64,000 bases of DNA from JAIBJN01 sp963775395. Lineage in GTDB: Bacteria > Actinomycetota > Thermoleophilia > Gaiellales > Gaiellaceae. How positions within the stretch are numbered: position 1 is the stretch's first letter; every line of letters starts with the position of its first letter. The notes beneath the pieces are model-generated. The model searched no databases, was not told where the DNA came from, and worked only from the letters and a program-made list of their open reading frames with translations. This document shows, one piece after another, positions 41,636 to 49,798 of the stretch. The translations under genes and the position numbers were made by a program. The stretch spans positions 43,201 through 107,200 of the forward strand of contig CAVZIX010000016.1 of assembly GCA_963775395.1 (NCBI GenBank). Reading direction: 5' to 3'.

Positions 41636-43227
41636 CGGCGCCCTTCGCAGCCATCGGCGATCCGTCTGCGATCGCGATCACGTTCTTCTGCCTCTTCATC
41701 GTCGTCGCGCTCGGAATCAGCTACTGGGCCGCGCGGCGTACCAAGACGACGGAGCAGTTCTACGCCGCCGGTCATCAGATCAGCGGCTTCCAGAACGGGA
41801 TGGCGCTCGCCGGCGACTACATGAGCGCCGCGAGCTTTCTGGGCATCGCCGGCCTCGTGGCCCTTTACGGCTTCGATGGCCTCATCTATTCGATCGGCTT
41901 CCTGGTCGGCTGGCCGATCGTCCTCTTCCTGATCGCGGAGCCGCTCCGCAACCTCGGCAAGTACACGTTCGCCGACGTCGTCGCCTATCGCCTGAAGCAG
42001 ACCCCGGTGCGCATGGCCGCTGCGGTCGGGACGCTCTCGGTCGTGATCTTCTACCTCATCGCGCAGATGGTCGGCGCCGGGGTCCTGATCACGCTGATGT
42101 TCGACATCGACTACGCGCTAGCCGTCGCGATCGTGGGCACGGTCATGCTCATCCTCATCCTCGCCGGCGGCATGATCGCGACGACATGGGTGCAGATCGT
42201 CAAGGCGACGCTGCTCCTCGGCGGCGCGCTCGCGCTGGCGCTCTGGGTGCTCTCGTACTTCAGCTGGAACCCGCTCGAGCTCTTCGACTCGGCCGCCGCG
42301 GACAACGGCGAGCAGGTGCTCGCGCCCGGCGACGCCGTCGTGACCGGCTCGTGGGACGCGGTCTCGCTCGGCCTGGCGCTGATGTTCGGGACGGCGGGGC
42401 TGCCGCACATTCTCATGCGCTTCTACACGGTTCCGGACGCGAAGGCCGCCCGCACGTCCGTCAACTGGGCGACCTTCTTCATCGGCGGCTTCTACCTCCT
42501 GACCTTCGTCCTCGGCTTCGGCGCAATGGCTCTCGTCGGGCAGGGGACGATCACGGGCGTCGACGAGGGCGGCAACATGGCCGCCCCCCTGCTCGCCCAG
42601 GAGGTCGGCGGCGAGCCGTTCCTCGGCTTCATCGCCGCCGTCGCCTTCGCCACCATCCTCGCTGTCGTGGCAGGCCTCGCCCTCTCGGGCGCAGCGGCTC
42701 TGTCGCACGACCTCTGGGTGAATGTCGTCCGCCACGGCGAGGCCCCGGAGCGCGAGCAGCTTCGAGTCGCGCGGATCGCGACGGTGATCATGGGCGCGAC
42801 GGCGATCGTGCTCGGCATCGCCCTCGAGGGGCAGAACGTCGCGTACATGGTCGGCCTGGCGTTTGCGATCGCCGCGAGCGCGAACTTCCCGGCGCTCCTG
42901 ATGTCCATCTTCTGGCGCCGCTTCACGACCTGGGGCGCCGTGACGAGCATCCTCGTCGGCGCGGTCTCTGCGCTCGTGCTGATCTACCTCTCGCCGACGA
43001 TCCAGGAGGACGTGCTCGGCAACGACGACTCGCTCTTCCCGCTGAAGAACCCGGCCCTCATCTCGATGCCGCTGGCGTTCGCGGTCGGCATCGTCGTCTC
43101 GCTCATGACGCGCGACGCGGAGGCCGAGGAGCGCTTCTACGAGGCGGAGCGGCGGATCATCGTCGGCGCTGCCCCGCAGGCCGTGCCGGCGGAGACGGCC
43201 GTTGCGCACCGGAGGCCGACAGGGTAG
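41632..43227 (+). CDS. actP: Cation/acetate symporter
   Basis: 531 residues, sodium:solute symporter family with about 13 TM helices. It opens with SYWAARRTKTTEQFYAAGHQISGFQNGMALAGDYMSAASFLGIAGL, typical of ActP. GLPHILMRFYTVPDAKAARTS and ATILAVVAGLALSGAAALSHD follow. It imports acetate and short monocarboxylates for activation by the Acs encoded next. Its TAG stop is also the start of the -10 hexamer preceding acs. Confidence 0.94.
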   Translation: MTAPFAAIGDPSAIAITFFCLFIVVALGISYWAARRTKTTEQFYAAGHQISGFQNGMALAGDYMSAASFLGIAGLVALYGFDGLIYSIGFLVGWPIVLFLIAEPLRNLGKYTFADVVAYRLKQTPVRMAAAVGTLSVVIFYLIAQMVGAGVLITLMFDIDYALAVAIVGTVMLILILAGGMIATTWVQIVKATLLLGGALALALWVLSYFSWNPLELFDSAAADNGEQVLAPGDAVVTGSWDAVSLGLALMFGTAGLPHILMRFYTVPDAKAARTSVNWATFFIGGFYLLTFVLGFGAMALVGQGTITGVDEGGNMAAPLLAQEVGGEPFLGFIAAVAFATILAVVAGLALSGAAALSHDLWVNVVRHGEAPEREQLRVARIATVIMGATAIVLGIALEGQNVAYMVGLAFAIAASANFPALLMSIFWRRFTTWGAVTSILVGAVSALVLIYLSPTIQEDVLGNDDSLFPLKNPALISMPLAFAVGIVVSLMTRDAEAEERFYEAERRIIVGAAPQAVPAETAVAHRRPTG

Positions 43228-43230
43228 AAC
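43225..43230 (+). promoter_or_regulatory. -10-like hexamer TAGAAC embedded in the actP stop codon
   Basis: The actP stop TAG (43225-43227) begins TAGAAC. ATG 43237 follows after 6 bases. The last base deviates from TAnnnT. Confidence 0.35.
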
Positions 43231-43236
43231 GGCGGG

Positions 43237-45210
43237 ATGACCGAGACCCGTTCCGACGCCAGCGCCATCGACGCGCTGCTCCTCGAGGAGCGCACGTACG
43301 CGCCGCCGCCTGAGTTCGCGGCGCAGGCGAACGCACAGCCCGAGATCTACGAGCGCGACTTCGAGGAGCTCTGGGAAACGGAGGCCCGAGAACGGGTCAC
43401 CTGGTTCGAGCCTTTCACGGAGCTCTACGAGTGGGAGCCGCCGTACGCGAAGTGGTTCCTGGGCGGGAAGCTCAACGTCTGCTTCAACTGCGTCGACCGC
43501 CACGTCGAGGCCGGCAACGGCGACAAGGTCGCGTACTACTGGGAGGGCGAGCCGGAGGACGAACGCCGGACGATCACGTTCGCCGACTTGCAGAAGGACG
43601 TCGTACGGTTCGCCAACGCGCTCAAGGAGCTCGGCGTCGGCAAGGGCACGCCCGTCGGCATCTACATGGGGATGATCCCGGAGCTGCCCGTCGCCATGCT
43701 CGCGTGCGCACGGCTCGGGGCGCCGCACACGGTGGTCTTCGGCGGCTTCAGCGCCGACGCGCTCTCGGACCGTCTCAACGACATGGAGTGCGAGGTCCTG
43801 ATCACCCAGGACGCGGGGTGGCGCAAGGGCGGTGAGGTGCCGCTCAAGCGCAACGCCGACGAGGCGCTCGAGCGCTCGCCGGGTGTCCGCACATCGGTCG
43901 TCTGGCGCCGGGTCGGCTCAGACGTCGAGATGCGGGAGGGCCGCGACGTCTGGGCGCACGAGGTCATCGAAGGGGCGAGCGACGACCCGGAGACGTGCCC
44001 CTGCGAGCCGATGGACTCGGAGGACCTCCTCTATCTGCTCTACACGAGCGGCACGACTGCGAAGCCGAAGGGCATCGTGCACACCACGGGCGGCTACCTC
44101 GTCGGCATCGCGACGACGCACCACTACATCTTCGACGTGAAGCCTGACTCGATCTACTGGTGCGCCGCCGACATCGGCTGGGTCACCGGGCACAGCTACA
44201 TCGTCTACGGGCCGCTCGCGAACGGGACGACCGGCGTCCTCTACGAGGGCGTCCCCGACTACCCGGACCGCGACCGCTGGTGGTCGATCATCGAGCGCTA
44301 CAAGGTCGACATCCTCTACACGGCGCCCACGGCGATCCGGGCGCACATGAAGTGGGGCCCCGAGCACGCGCAGAAGCACGATCTCTCCTCGCTCCGCCTC
44401 CTCGGCTCGGTCGGCGAGCCGATCAACCCCGAGGCCTGGATCTGGTACCGCGAGCACATCGGCGGCGAACGCTGCCCGATCGTCGACACGTGGTGGCAGA
44501 CGGAGACCGGGATGGCCATGATCACGCCGCTTCCGGGGATCACCACGACGAAGCCCGGCTCGGCGACGAAGCCCTTCCCGGGCGTCGACGCCGCCGTCGT
44601 CAACGACCAGGGCGAGGAGGTGGGCCCCGGTGGCGGCGGCTATCTCGTCCTGCGACGGCCGTGGCCCGCCATGCTCCGCGGCATCTACAAGGACCACGAG
44701 CGCTTCGTCGAGACGTACTGGAGTCGCTTCGACGGCATGTACTTCGCCGGCGACGGCGCCCGGATCGACCAGGACGGCGACTTCTGGCTGATGGGCCGCG
44801 TGGACGACGTCATGAACGTCTCCGGCCACCGGATCTCGACGATCGAAGTCGAGAGCGCACTGGTCGACCACCCGAAGGTGGCGGAGGCGGCGGTCTGCGG
44901 CCGCAAGGACGAGACGACCGGCCAGGCCATCGTCGCGTTCGTGAGCCTCAAGGGCGGCGACGAAGGCTCGCCGGAGATGATGGCCGAGCTGCGAGAGCAC
45001 GTGGCGACGAAGATCGGGAAGATCGCGCGGCCGTCGAACATCGTCTTCACCCCCGAGCTGCCGAAGACCCGCTCGGGCAAGATCATGCGCCGTCTCCTCA
45101 AGGACGTTTCCGAGAACCGCGAGCTCGGCGACACGACGACGCTCGCCGACCCGACCGTGGTCGAAGAGCTCAAGGACCGAGCGACGAGCGAAGCCTCCCA
45201 GGAGGGCTAG
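43237..45210 (+). CDS. acs: Acetyl-CoA synthetase
   Basis: 657 residues, normal length. AMP-forming ligase. The P-loop-like motif is LLYTSGTTAKPKG, the adenine-binding motif is DTWWQTETGMAM, the hinge is GRVDDVMNVSGHRIST, and the catalytic, acetylatable lysine is in PKTRSGKIMRRLLK. It activates acetate to acetyl-CoA. Together with DUF485 and actP it forms a complete acetate scavenging module. Confidence 0.97.
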   Translation: MTETRSDASAIDALLLEERTYAPPPEFAAQANAQPEIYERDFEELWETEARERVTWFEPFTELYEWEPPYAKWFLGGKLNVCFNCVDRHVEAGNGDKVAYYWEGEPEDERRTITFADLQKDVVRFANALKELGVGKGTPVGIYMGMIPELPVAMLACARLGAPHTVVFGGFSADALSDRLNDMECEVLITQDAGWRKGGEVPLKRNADEALERSPGVRTSVVWRRVGSDVEMREGRDVWAHEVIEGASDDPETCPCEPMDSEDLLYLLYTSGTTAKPKGIVHTTGGYLVGIATTHHYIFDVKPDSIYWCAADIGWVTGHSYIVYGPLANGTTGVLYEGVPDYPDRDRWWSIIERYKVDILYTAPTAIRAHMKWGPEHAQKHDLSSLRLLGSVGEPINPEAWIWYREHIGGERCPIVDTWWQTETGMAMITPLPGITTTKPGSATKPFPGVDAAVVNDQGEEVGPGGGGYLVLRRPWPAMLRGIYKDHERFVETYWSRFDGMYFAGDGARIDQDGDFWLMGRVDDVMNVSGHRISTIEVESALVDHPKVAEAAVCGRKDETTGQAIVAFVSLKGGDEGSPEMMAELREHVATKIGKIARPSNIVFTPELPKTRSGKIMRRLLKDVSENRELGDTTTLADPTVVEELKDRATSEASQEG

Positions 45211-45216
45211 CGGCCC

Positions 45217-46156
45217 GTGGGCGTGGAGATCGCGCCCCTCCGGGACGAGCACCTCGAGGGCGCCGCCGAGCTCCTCGCGGTTCGCCACGCGCGCCACCGG
45301 GAGGCCGAGCCGCTGCTGCCGGCGCTCGAGGACGCTCGCGCCGAGCTCGCAAGCGCCCTGCTCTCCGGAGGGGACATCGGGCGTCGTCGCGCTCGACGGC
45401 GGCGACGTCGCCGGGTTCCTGATCGGCGCCCTGCGCGAGGACGAGTACTTCGGGCGCCACGTCTGGGTCGGCCACGGAGCTCATGCCGCGCGCGAGCCGG
45501 AGGTTGCCCGCGACCTCTATGCCGGCATTGCCGGCGAATGGGTCGCCCAGGGCGCGGGGCTGCACCTGGCGCTCGTCCCGGCCGTGCCCGAGATCGCCGA
45601 CCCGTGGTTCCGGCTGGCCTTCGCGCACATGCAGGTGCACGCGATCCGCGAGAGCGGAGCCGACCCGTCGCCCCCGGCAAGCGGTGTCGCCGTGCGTCAG
45701 GGCGGCGTCGAAGACCTTCGCGCGGCGCTGCCGCTCCTCACGCTGATCTGGGAGCACCAAACGGGCTCGCCGACGTTCACCGGCCTGGAGGTGCCCGACG
45801 CCCAGGAGTTCCTCAAGGACTGGGAGGAGACGCTCGTCGAGTACGACTGCGCCTACTTCGTGGCCGAGCTCGAGGGCCGGATCGTCGGCCATCTGGCGCT
45901 CTACCCGGAGGAGCCGAACCTCTCCACGCCGCCCGGCTCGGTGTACCTGGCCGTCGCGGCGACGCTGCCGGAGACGCGAGGCCTCGGCGCCGGTGTGGCG
46001 CTGACGCAGGAGGCCCTCGCCTGGGCGCGCGACGCCGGCTACCACGCAGTGCACACCGACTGGCGGATGGCCAACCTCCAGTCGTCGCGCTTCTGGCCTC
46101 GACGAGGCTTCCGGGAGACCTTCTACCGGCTCGCGCGCCGCGTCGAGATCGGCTGA
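45217..46156 (+). CDS. Tandem-GNAT acetyltransferase, apparent +1 frameshift
   Basis: About 312 residues with two GNAT-like halves. The first (VEIAPLRDEHLEGAAELLAVR) breaks at a GGGG run, 45370-45373. Removing one G restores SGGTSGVVALDGGDVAGFLIGAL. The second half carries FVAELEGRIVGHLALYPEEP, VAATLPETRGLGAGVALTQEAL (acyl-CoA loop) and HTDWRMANLQSSRFWPRRGFRETFYRL. The length, 940 bases, is 313 codons plus one. Substrate unknown. It lies 7 bases after acs and might modify Acs, but that is speculation. Confidence 0.8.
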
Positions 46157-46195
46157 TCCGCAGGCCGGCGCTCTTTTTCACTTTCGGCACGAATT

Positions 46196-46212
46196 GCGCG
46201 CCACCGGCGCGC
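46196..46212 (+). terminator. Hairpin after the GNAT gene
   Basis: GCGCGCC-ACC-GGCGCGC is a perfect 7-bp stem with a 3-base loop, followed by TTCTCGTCGTT. It directly adjoins the 44-base repeat. Confidence 0.5.
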
Positions 46213-46256
46213 TTCTCGTCGTTACGCTCGAAAGCGGGTGGAGGGCGGGGTGCCCC
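46213..46256. repeat. Dispersed 44-base intergenic repeat, copy 2
   Basis: Second copy of the element at 16941-16984, here between the convergent ends of the GNAT and LysE genes. It is the same length with about 40 of 45 aligned positions identical. Confidence 0.6.
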
Positions 46257-46269
46257 TAGAGATAGAGCG

Positions 46270-46911
46270 CTACTTGCGCTGCGGCCCGGAGAGCGCGGCG
46301 GTCACGCCCAGGAGGACGAGGACGGTTCCGGACACCCAGCGCTCCGCGCGCAGGAAGACACGGCTCCCGCGGAGCCAGTCCGACGCCGTGCCGGCGGCGA
46401 GCGCGTAGAGGCCGTCGCTGACCATGGCGATCAGGATGAACAGCAGCCCGAGAACGGCGATCTGCAGCCCGACGGAGCCCTCCTCGACCGAGACGAACTG
46501 CGGCAGGAACGCAAAGAAGAAGAGCGCGGTCTTCGGGTTGAGGATGTTGACGACGATGCCCTGGGCGAAGAGACGGTCGAGCTGCCTGGGCGGGCGCTCG
46601 CCGGTCGTCTCGAAGCGCTCGCGGGTGAGGAGCTTCCGCAGCCCGAGGAAGACGAGGTACGCCGCGCCGGCGTACTTGACGACGTTGAACGCAACCGAGG
46701 ACTGCACCAGCAGCGCAGACAGACCGAGCGCCGCGGCAGCGACGTGTACGAGGCCGCCGACCTGGATCCCGAGCATGGAGACAAGGCCCGCGGTCCGCCC
46801 GTGCTCGATCGACTGCGCAACGATGTAGAGCACGGCCGGGCCCGGCACGACCAGCAGGGCGACGGCCGCGGCGACGAACACCGCCAGAGTGCCTGGATCG
46901 GGAAGCGGCAC
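46270..46911 (-). CDS. LysE/RhtB-family amino-acid exporter
   Basis: 213 residues with six TM helices. VPGPAVLYIVAQSIEHGRTAGLVSMLGIQVGGLVHV is the family signature, and GIVVNILNPKTALFFFAFLPQFV is diagnostic for the NPKT motif. It probably exports an amino acid or homoserine-lactone-like compound. GTG overlaps the stop of the upstream gene by one base (TAGTG). Confidence 0.92.
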   Translation of the reverse strand: MPLPDPGTLAVFVAAAVALLVVPGPAVLYIVAQSIEHGRTAGLVSMLGIQVGGLVHVAAAALGLSALLVQSSVAFNVVKYAGAAYLVFLGLRKLLTRERFETTGERPPRQLDRLFAQGIVVNILNPKTALFFFAFLPQFVSVEEGSVGLQIAVLGLLFILIAMVSDGLYALAAGTASDWLRGSRVFLRAERWVSGTVLVLLGVTAALSGPQRK

Positions 46912-47204
46912 TAGCGCTCGCGCATGAATCCCTGGCGGGCAGCCGAGACGAGCGCAACGGCCTCGGGGAAGAGCACCCGCATGCCGTCGCGGAGCGCGAT
47001 GGCCTGCTCGTCGGGCGTGCCGTCCACCTTCAGCTGGCCGAGCGCGGCACCCGTGAGCTCGACGGCGGTGTTCAGGGTGAGCGTCGCGAACTGCTCGCGC
47101 TGCGACTCCTGCACCGCCTCCGTCTGGCGCTCCGCAAACTCGCGGAGCCCCCGCATCAGCTCGTCCGGGTCCCCTCCGAACGGGAAGCCCATTCCACCTT
47201 CCAT
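46911..47204 (-). CDS. Hypothetical protein upstream of lysE-like gene, 97 residues
   Basis: No family recognised. GDPDELMRGLREFAERQTEAVQESQREQFATLTLNTAVELTGAAL is helical and amphipathic; no TM segment or signal. ATG 47204 has AAAGGA upstream. Co-translated with the LysE-type exporter. Shares a bidirectional promoter region with the ferritin gene. Confidence 0.6.
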   Translation of the reverse strand: MEGGMGFPFGGDPDELMRGLREFAERQTEAVQESQREQFATLTLNTAVELTGAALGQLKVDGTPDEQAIALRDGMRVLFPEAVALVSAARQGFMRER

Positions 47205-47231
47205 CGCTGTCCTTTCCTCGTTCCTTCCACG

Positions 47232-47238
47232 TAATGTA
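47232..47238. promoter_or_regulatory. Shared bidirectional -10 element (TAATGTA)
   Basis: TAATGT on the plus strand lies 8 bases before ATG 47246. TACATT on the minus strand (47238-47233) lies upstream of the gene starting at 47204. Near-symmetrical, like the element at 431. Confidence 0.5.
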
Positions 47239-47245
47239 CGCACCG

Positions 47246-47773
47246 ATGAGCTTCGCCGAGGAACTGAACGGGCACATCGCCAACGAATACGCGGCGTCAC
47301 AGCAGTACGTGGCCATCGCCGTCTTCTACGACCAGGAGACACTTCCGCAGCTCGCCGCGCACTTCTACCGGCAGGCGGTGGAGGAGCGGAACCACGCGCA
47401 CATGATCGTCCAGTACCTCCTGGACGCCGACCTGCCCGTGACCGTCCCCGCCGTGACCGAGCCGCAGACGTCCTTCCCGGACGCCGTGGCTCCCGTCAAG
47501 CTCGCACTCGAGCAGGAGAAGCAGGTGACGGCGCAGATCAGCCGCCTCGCCGGGCTCGCCCGCGAGGAGAACGACCTCGTCGGCGCCCAGTTCCTCGACT
47601 GGTTTCTGAAGGAGCAGCGCGAGGAGGTGGCGAGCATGTCCGACCTCCTCTCCATCGTCACCCGCGCGGCGGAGTCGAACCTCCTGCTCGCGGAGGACTA
47701 CCTCTCGCGCACCGCCATCGGCGACGGCGGCGAGGATCCATCCGCTCCGGGCGCCGCCGGCGGCGCCCTCTAG
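47246..47773 (+). CDS. Ferritin
   Basis: 175 residues, four-helix ferritin fold of the actinobacterial BfrB/FtnA type. Ferroxidase ligands appear in LNGHIANEYAASQQYVAIAV (Glu) and AVEERNHAHMIVQYL (Glu and ExxH), with QFLDWFLKEQREEVASM later. It stores iron as a 24-mer. ATG 47246 is preferred over ATG 47234 because the latter falls inside the -10 hexamer TAATGT. Confidence 0.93.
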   Translation: MSFAEELNGHIANEYAASQQYVAIAVFYDQETLPQLAAHFYRQAVEERNHAHMIVQYLLDADLPVTVPAVTEPQTSFPDAVAPVKLALEQEKQVTAQISRLAGLAREENDLVGAQFLDWFLKEQREEVASMSDLLSIVTRAAESNLLLAEDYLSRTAIGDGGEDPSAPGAAGGAL

Positions 47774-47776
47774 GGC

Positions 47777-48328
47777 TCAACCGAGCGGGCCCTTGTAGGT
47801 TCGCTCGACCTCGTTCGCGAGCTCGTCCGCAGCGGCGACGCCCGACTTCATCGCCTCCGCGAAGGGCGAGCCCCCGACCTCCCCCAGCGCATGCTCGAGC
47901 CTGCCCGCCGCCAGCCCGAGGGCGTCGAGGTAGGGAACGCTGGCCACACGCGGCGGTGGCTGAATGGCCTGCTGAAGTTCGGACGCGGCGATCTCGGCCT
48001 CGTCGATCCCCTCGGGGTTCTCGGTCAGGCGCAGCTCGACAAGCCGCGCGCGAAGCTCTCCCAGGTCGCCCCCGCCCGCGCTCTCCTCCGCGAGCTCGCA
48101 CATCGCGGCAATCGCGACCGCATCGCGCACGAGCACCCGGTCGGCCACCGGGCGCAGGCTCGCGTCGAGCGCCAACCACGTCCTTTCCTCGCCCCCTTCG
48201 TAGGCGCAAAGGTAGACGCGGGCGCCCGTTCCGGGCTCCGTGGGAATCACCGCGACGAGCTGTTCACCGTCCCCTGCCTGCTCCCCGGCGACCTCGCCGA
48301 CAGCGCTCAGCTCCTCCTCGAACGTCAC
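47777..48328 (-). CDS. Hypothetical protein, about 183 residues
   Basis: No family recognised. The first half (LVAVIPTEPGTGARVYLCAYEGGEERTWLALD) looks beta-rich, the second (LGELRARLVELRLTENPEGI, VPYLDALGLAAGRLEHAL) helical. Soluble, acidic, no signal. GTG 48328 is chosen over TTG 48340 because TATTGT (48342-48337) lies 8 bases upstream and includes the TTG. Convergent with ferritin, divergent from the methyltransferase. Confidence 0.6.
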   Translation of the reverse strand: MTFEEELSAVGEVAGEQAGDGEQLVAVIPTEPGTGARVYLCAYEGGEERTWLALDASLRPVADRVLVRDAVAIAAMCELAEESAGGGDLGELRARLVELRLTENPEGIDEAEIAASELQQAIQPPPRVASVPYLDALGLAAGRLEHALGEVGGSPFAEAMKSGVAAADELANEVERTYKGPLG

Positions 48329-48335
48329 CGGGAGC

Positions 48336-48342
48336 AACAATA
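48336..48342. promoter_or_regulatory. Shared bidirectional -10 element (AACAATA)
   Basis: TATTGT on the minus strand is 8 bases from GTG 48328. AACAAT on the plus strand is 6 bases from GTG 48348. Confidence 0.45.
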
Positions 48343-48347
48343 GCCCC

Positions 48348-49073
48348 GTGGTTGCCGGATCCTCCGAGCGGAACCGCGCCGCCCAGGAGCTCTTCGCGCC
48401 CCTGGCGGAGACGTACGACCGCTACGCACGACTGCTCAGCTTCGGCCAGGACCCCCGCTGGCGGTCGTTCCTCGTCTCGCGCGTCGAGGCCCGGCCGGTG
48501 CACGTCGTCCTCGACGTCGCGACGGGCACGGCCGCCGTTGCGATCGAGCTCGCGCGCCGCTACGGCTGCCGTGTCGTGGGAGTCGACCAGAGCGCGGAGA
48601 TGCTGGCCGAGGCCCGGCGACGCGTCGACGCGGCCGGCCTCTCTTCCGCTGTCGAGCTCCGGGACGGCCGCGCTGAGACGCTGCCCTTCGAGGACGCAAC
48701 CTTCGACGGCCTCACGTTCACGTACCTCCTGCGCTACGTCGACGATCCGAGCGCGACCATGCGGGAGCTCGCGCGCGTCGTCAGGCCGGGCGGCGTCGTC
48801 GCCATGCTCGAGTTCTTCGAGCCTCGGGCCGCCGTCCCGCGGGCCACCTGGGAGGCCTACGTCCGCGCCGGCCTCCCAGTGCTCGGACGCCTTGCCTCGC
48901 CGGCGTGGGGCGAGGTCGGACGCTTCCTCGGCCCGAGCATCCGCGACTTCTGGGCGGCCACGCCCCCCGACCGGCTGAGAGCCGTCTGGAGCGACGCAGG
49001 GATCAGCGACGTCCAGGCGCGCCTCCTCAGCCTGGGCGGCGGGATCGTCATGTGGGGCAGGCGTGGCGACTGA
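48348..49073 (+). CDS. UbiE/MenG-like class I SAM methyltransferase
   Basis: 241 residues. ETYDRYARLLSFGQDPRWR at the N-terminus and VLDVATGTAAVAIELARRY (motif I), TYLLRYVDDPSATMRELARVVRPGG (motifs II-III) match the UbiE/MenG family, which methylates demethylmenaquinone. The remaining menaquinone genes are not here, so the substrate is inferred. It overlaps the membrane protein gene downstream by 11 bases. Confidence 0.8.
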   Translation: MVAGSSERNRAAQELFAPLAETYDRYARLLSFGQDPRWRSFLVSRVEARPVHVVLDVATGTAAVAIELARRYGCRVVGVDQSAEMLAEARRRVDAAGLSSAVELRDGRAETLPFEDATFDGLTFTYLLRYVDDPSATMRELARVVRPGGVVAMLEFFEPRAAVPRATWEAYVRAGLPVLGRLASPAWGEVGRFLGPSIRDFWAATPPDRLRAVWSDAGISDVQARLLSLGGGIVMWGRRGD

Positions 49074-49798
49074 AGCGGGCCGCCCCGCGTTCTACGCGCT
49101 CGCGCCCGGCGGTTGGCGCGACTACGTGACGCTCCTCCACCCGCCGTACACGGCCTGGCACCTGAGCTACGTCGCGATCGGCGCCGCGCTGACGCCCGCG
49201 TTCTCGTGGGATCGCCTGCTGCCGACGCTCGCCGCGTTCTTCCTCGCGGTCGGGATCGGCGCACACGCACTCGACGAGCTCAACGGGCGCCCGCTGAACA
49301 CGAGGATCCCGGACCGCATGCTCGTCGTCCTCGCCGTGCTCTCGATCGGGGGCGCGATCGCGATCGGCGCGGTCGGCGCGTTCACGATGAGCCCATGGAT
49401 CGCGGCGTTCGTCGTCGCCGGCGGCTTCATCGTCCTCGCGTACAACCTGGAGCTGGTCGGCGGGCGCTTTCACGGCGACGTCTGGTTCGCGATCGCGTGG
49501 GGCGCCTTCCCGCTCGTCACCGCGTACTTCGCCGCGGCCGAGCAGCTCGACGCCGTCGCGGCGGCCGGCGCCGTCTTCGCCTTCCTCCTCAGCCGCGCCC
49601 AGCGGCTCCTCTCGACGCCCGTGCGCGACATTCGGCGTCGCGCGACACGCGTAGAGGGCCGGATCGACCGCTCCGACGGGAGCTCCGAGCCCATCACCAG
49701 CCAGCTGCTCGTGCGAGGAAACGAGGGCGCGCTCCGTGCACTTGCCCTCGCAAGCGATCGCCATCGCGGCAGCACTCGTCATCATGAGGACGACGTGA
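49063..49798 (+). CDS. UbiA-like multi-pass membrane protein, apparent +1 frameshift near the 3' end
   Basis: About 244 residues with roughly six TM helices. HPPYTAWHLSYVAIGAALTP and AHALDELNGRPLNTRIPDRM resemble the Asp-rich loop of UbiA-type prenyltransferases. The uninterrupted frame runs on into the next gene, but removing one base near 49757 gives the expected TM end ASIAIAAALVIMRTT and a TGA overlapping the next GTG (GTGA). The length, 736 bases, is 245 codons plus one. Adjacent to a UbiE-like gene, consistent with quinone or lipid metabolism. Confidence 0.65.
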
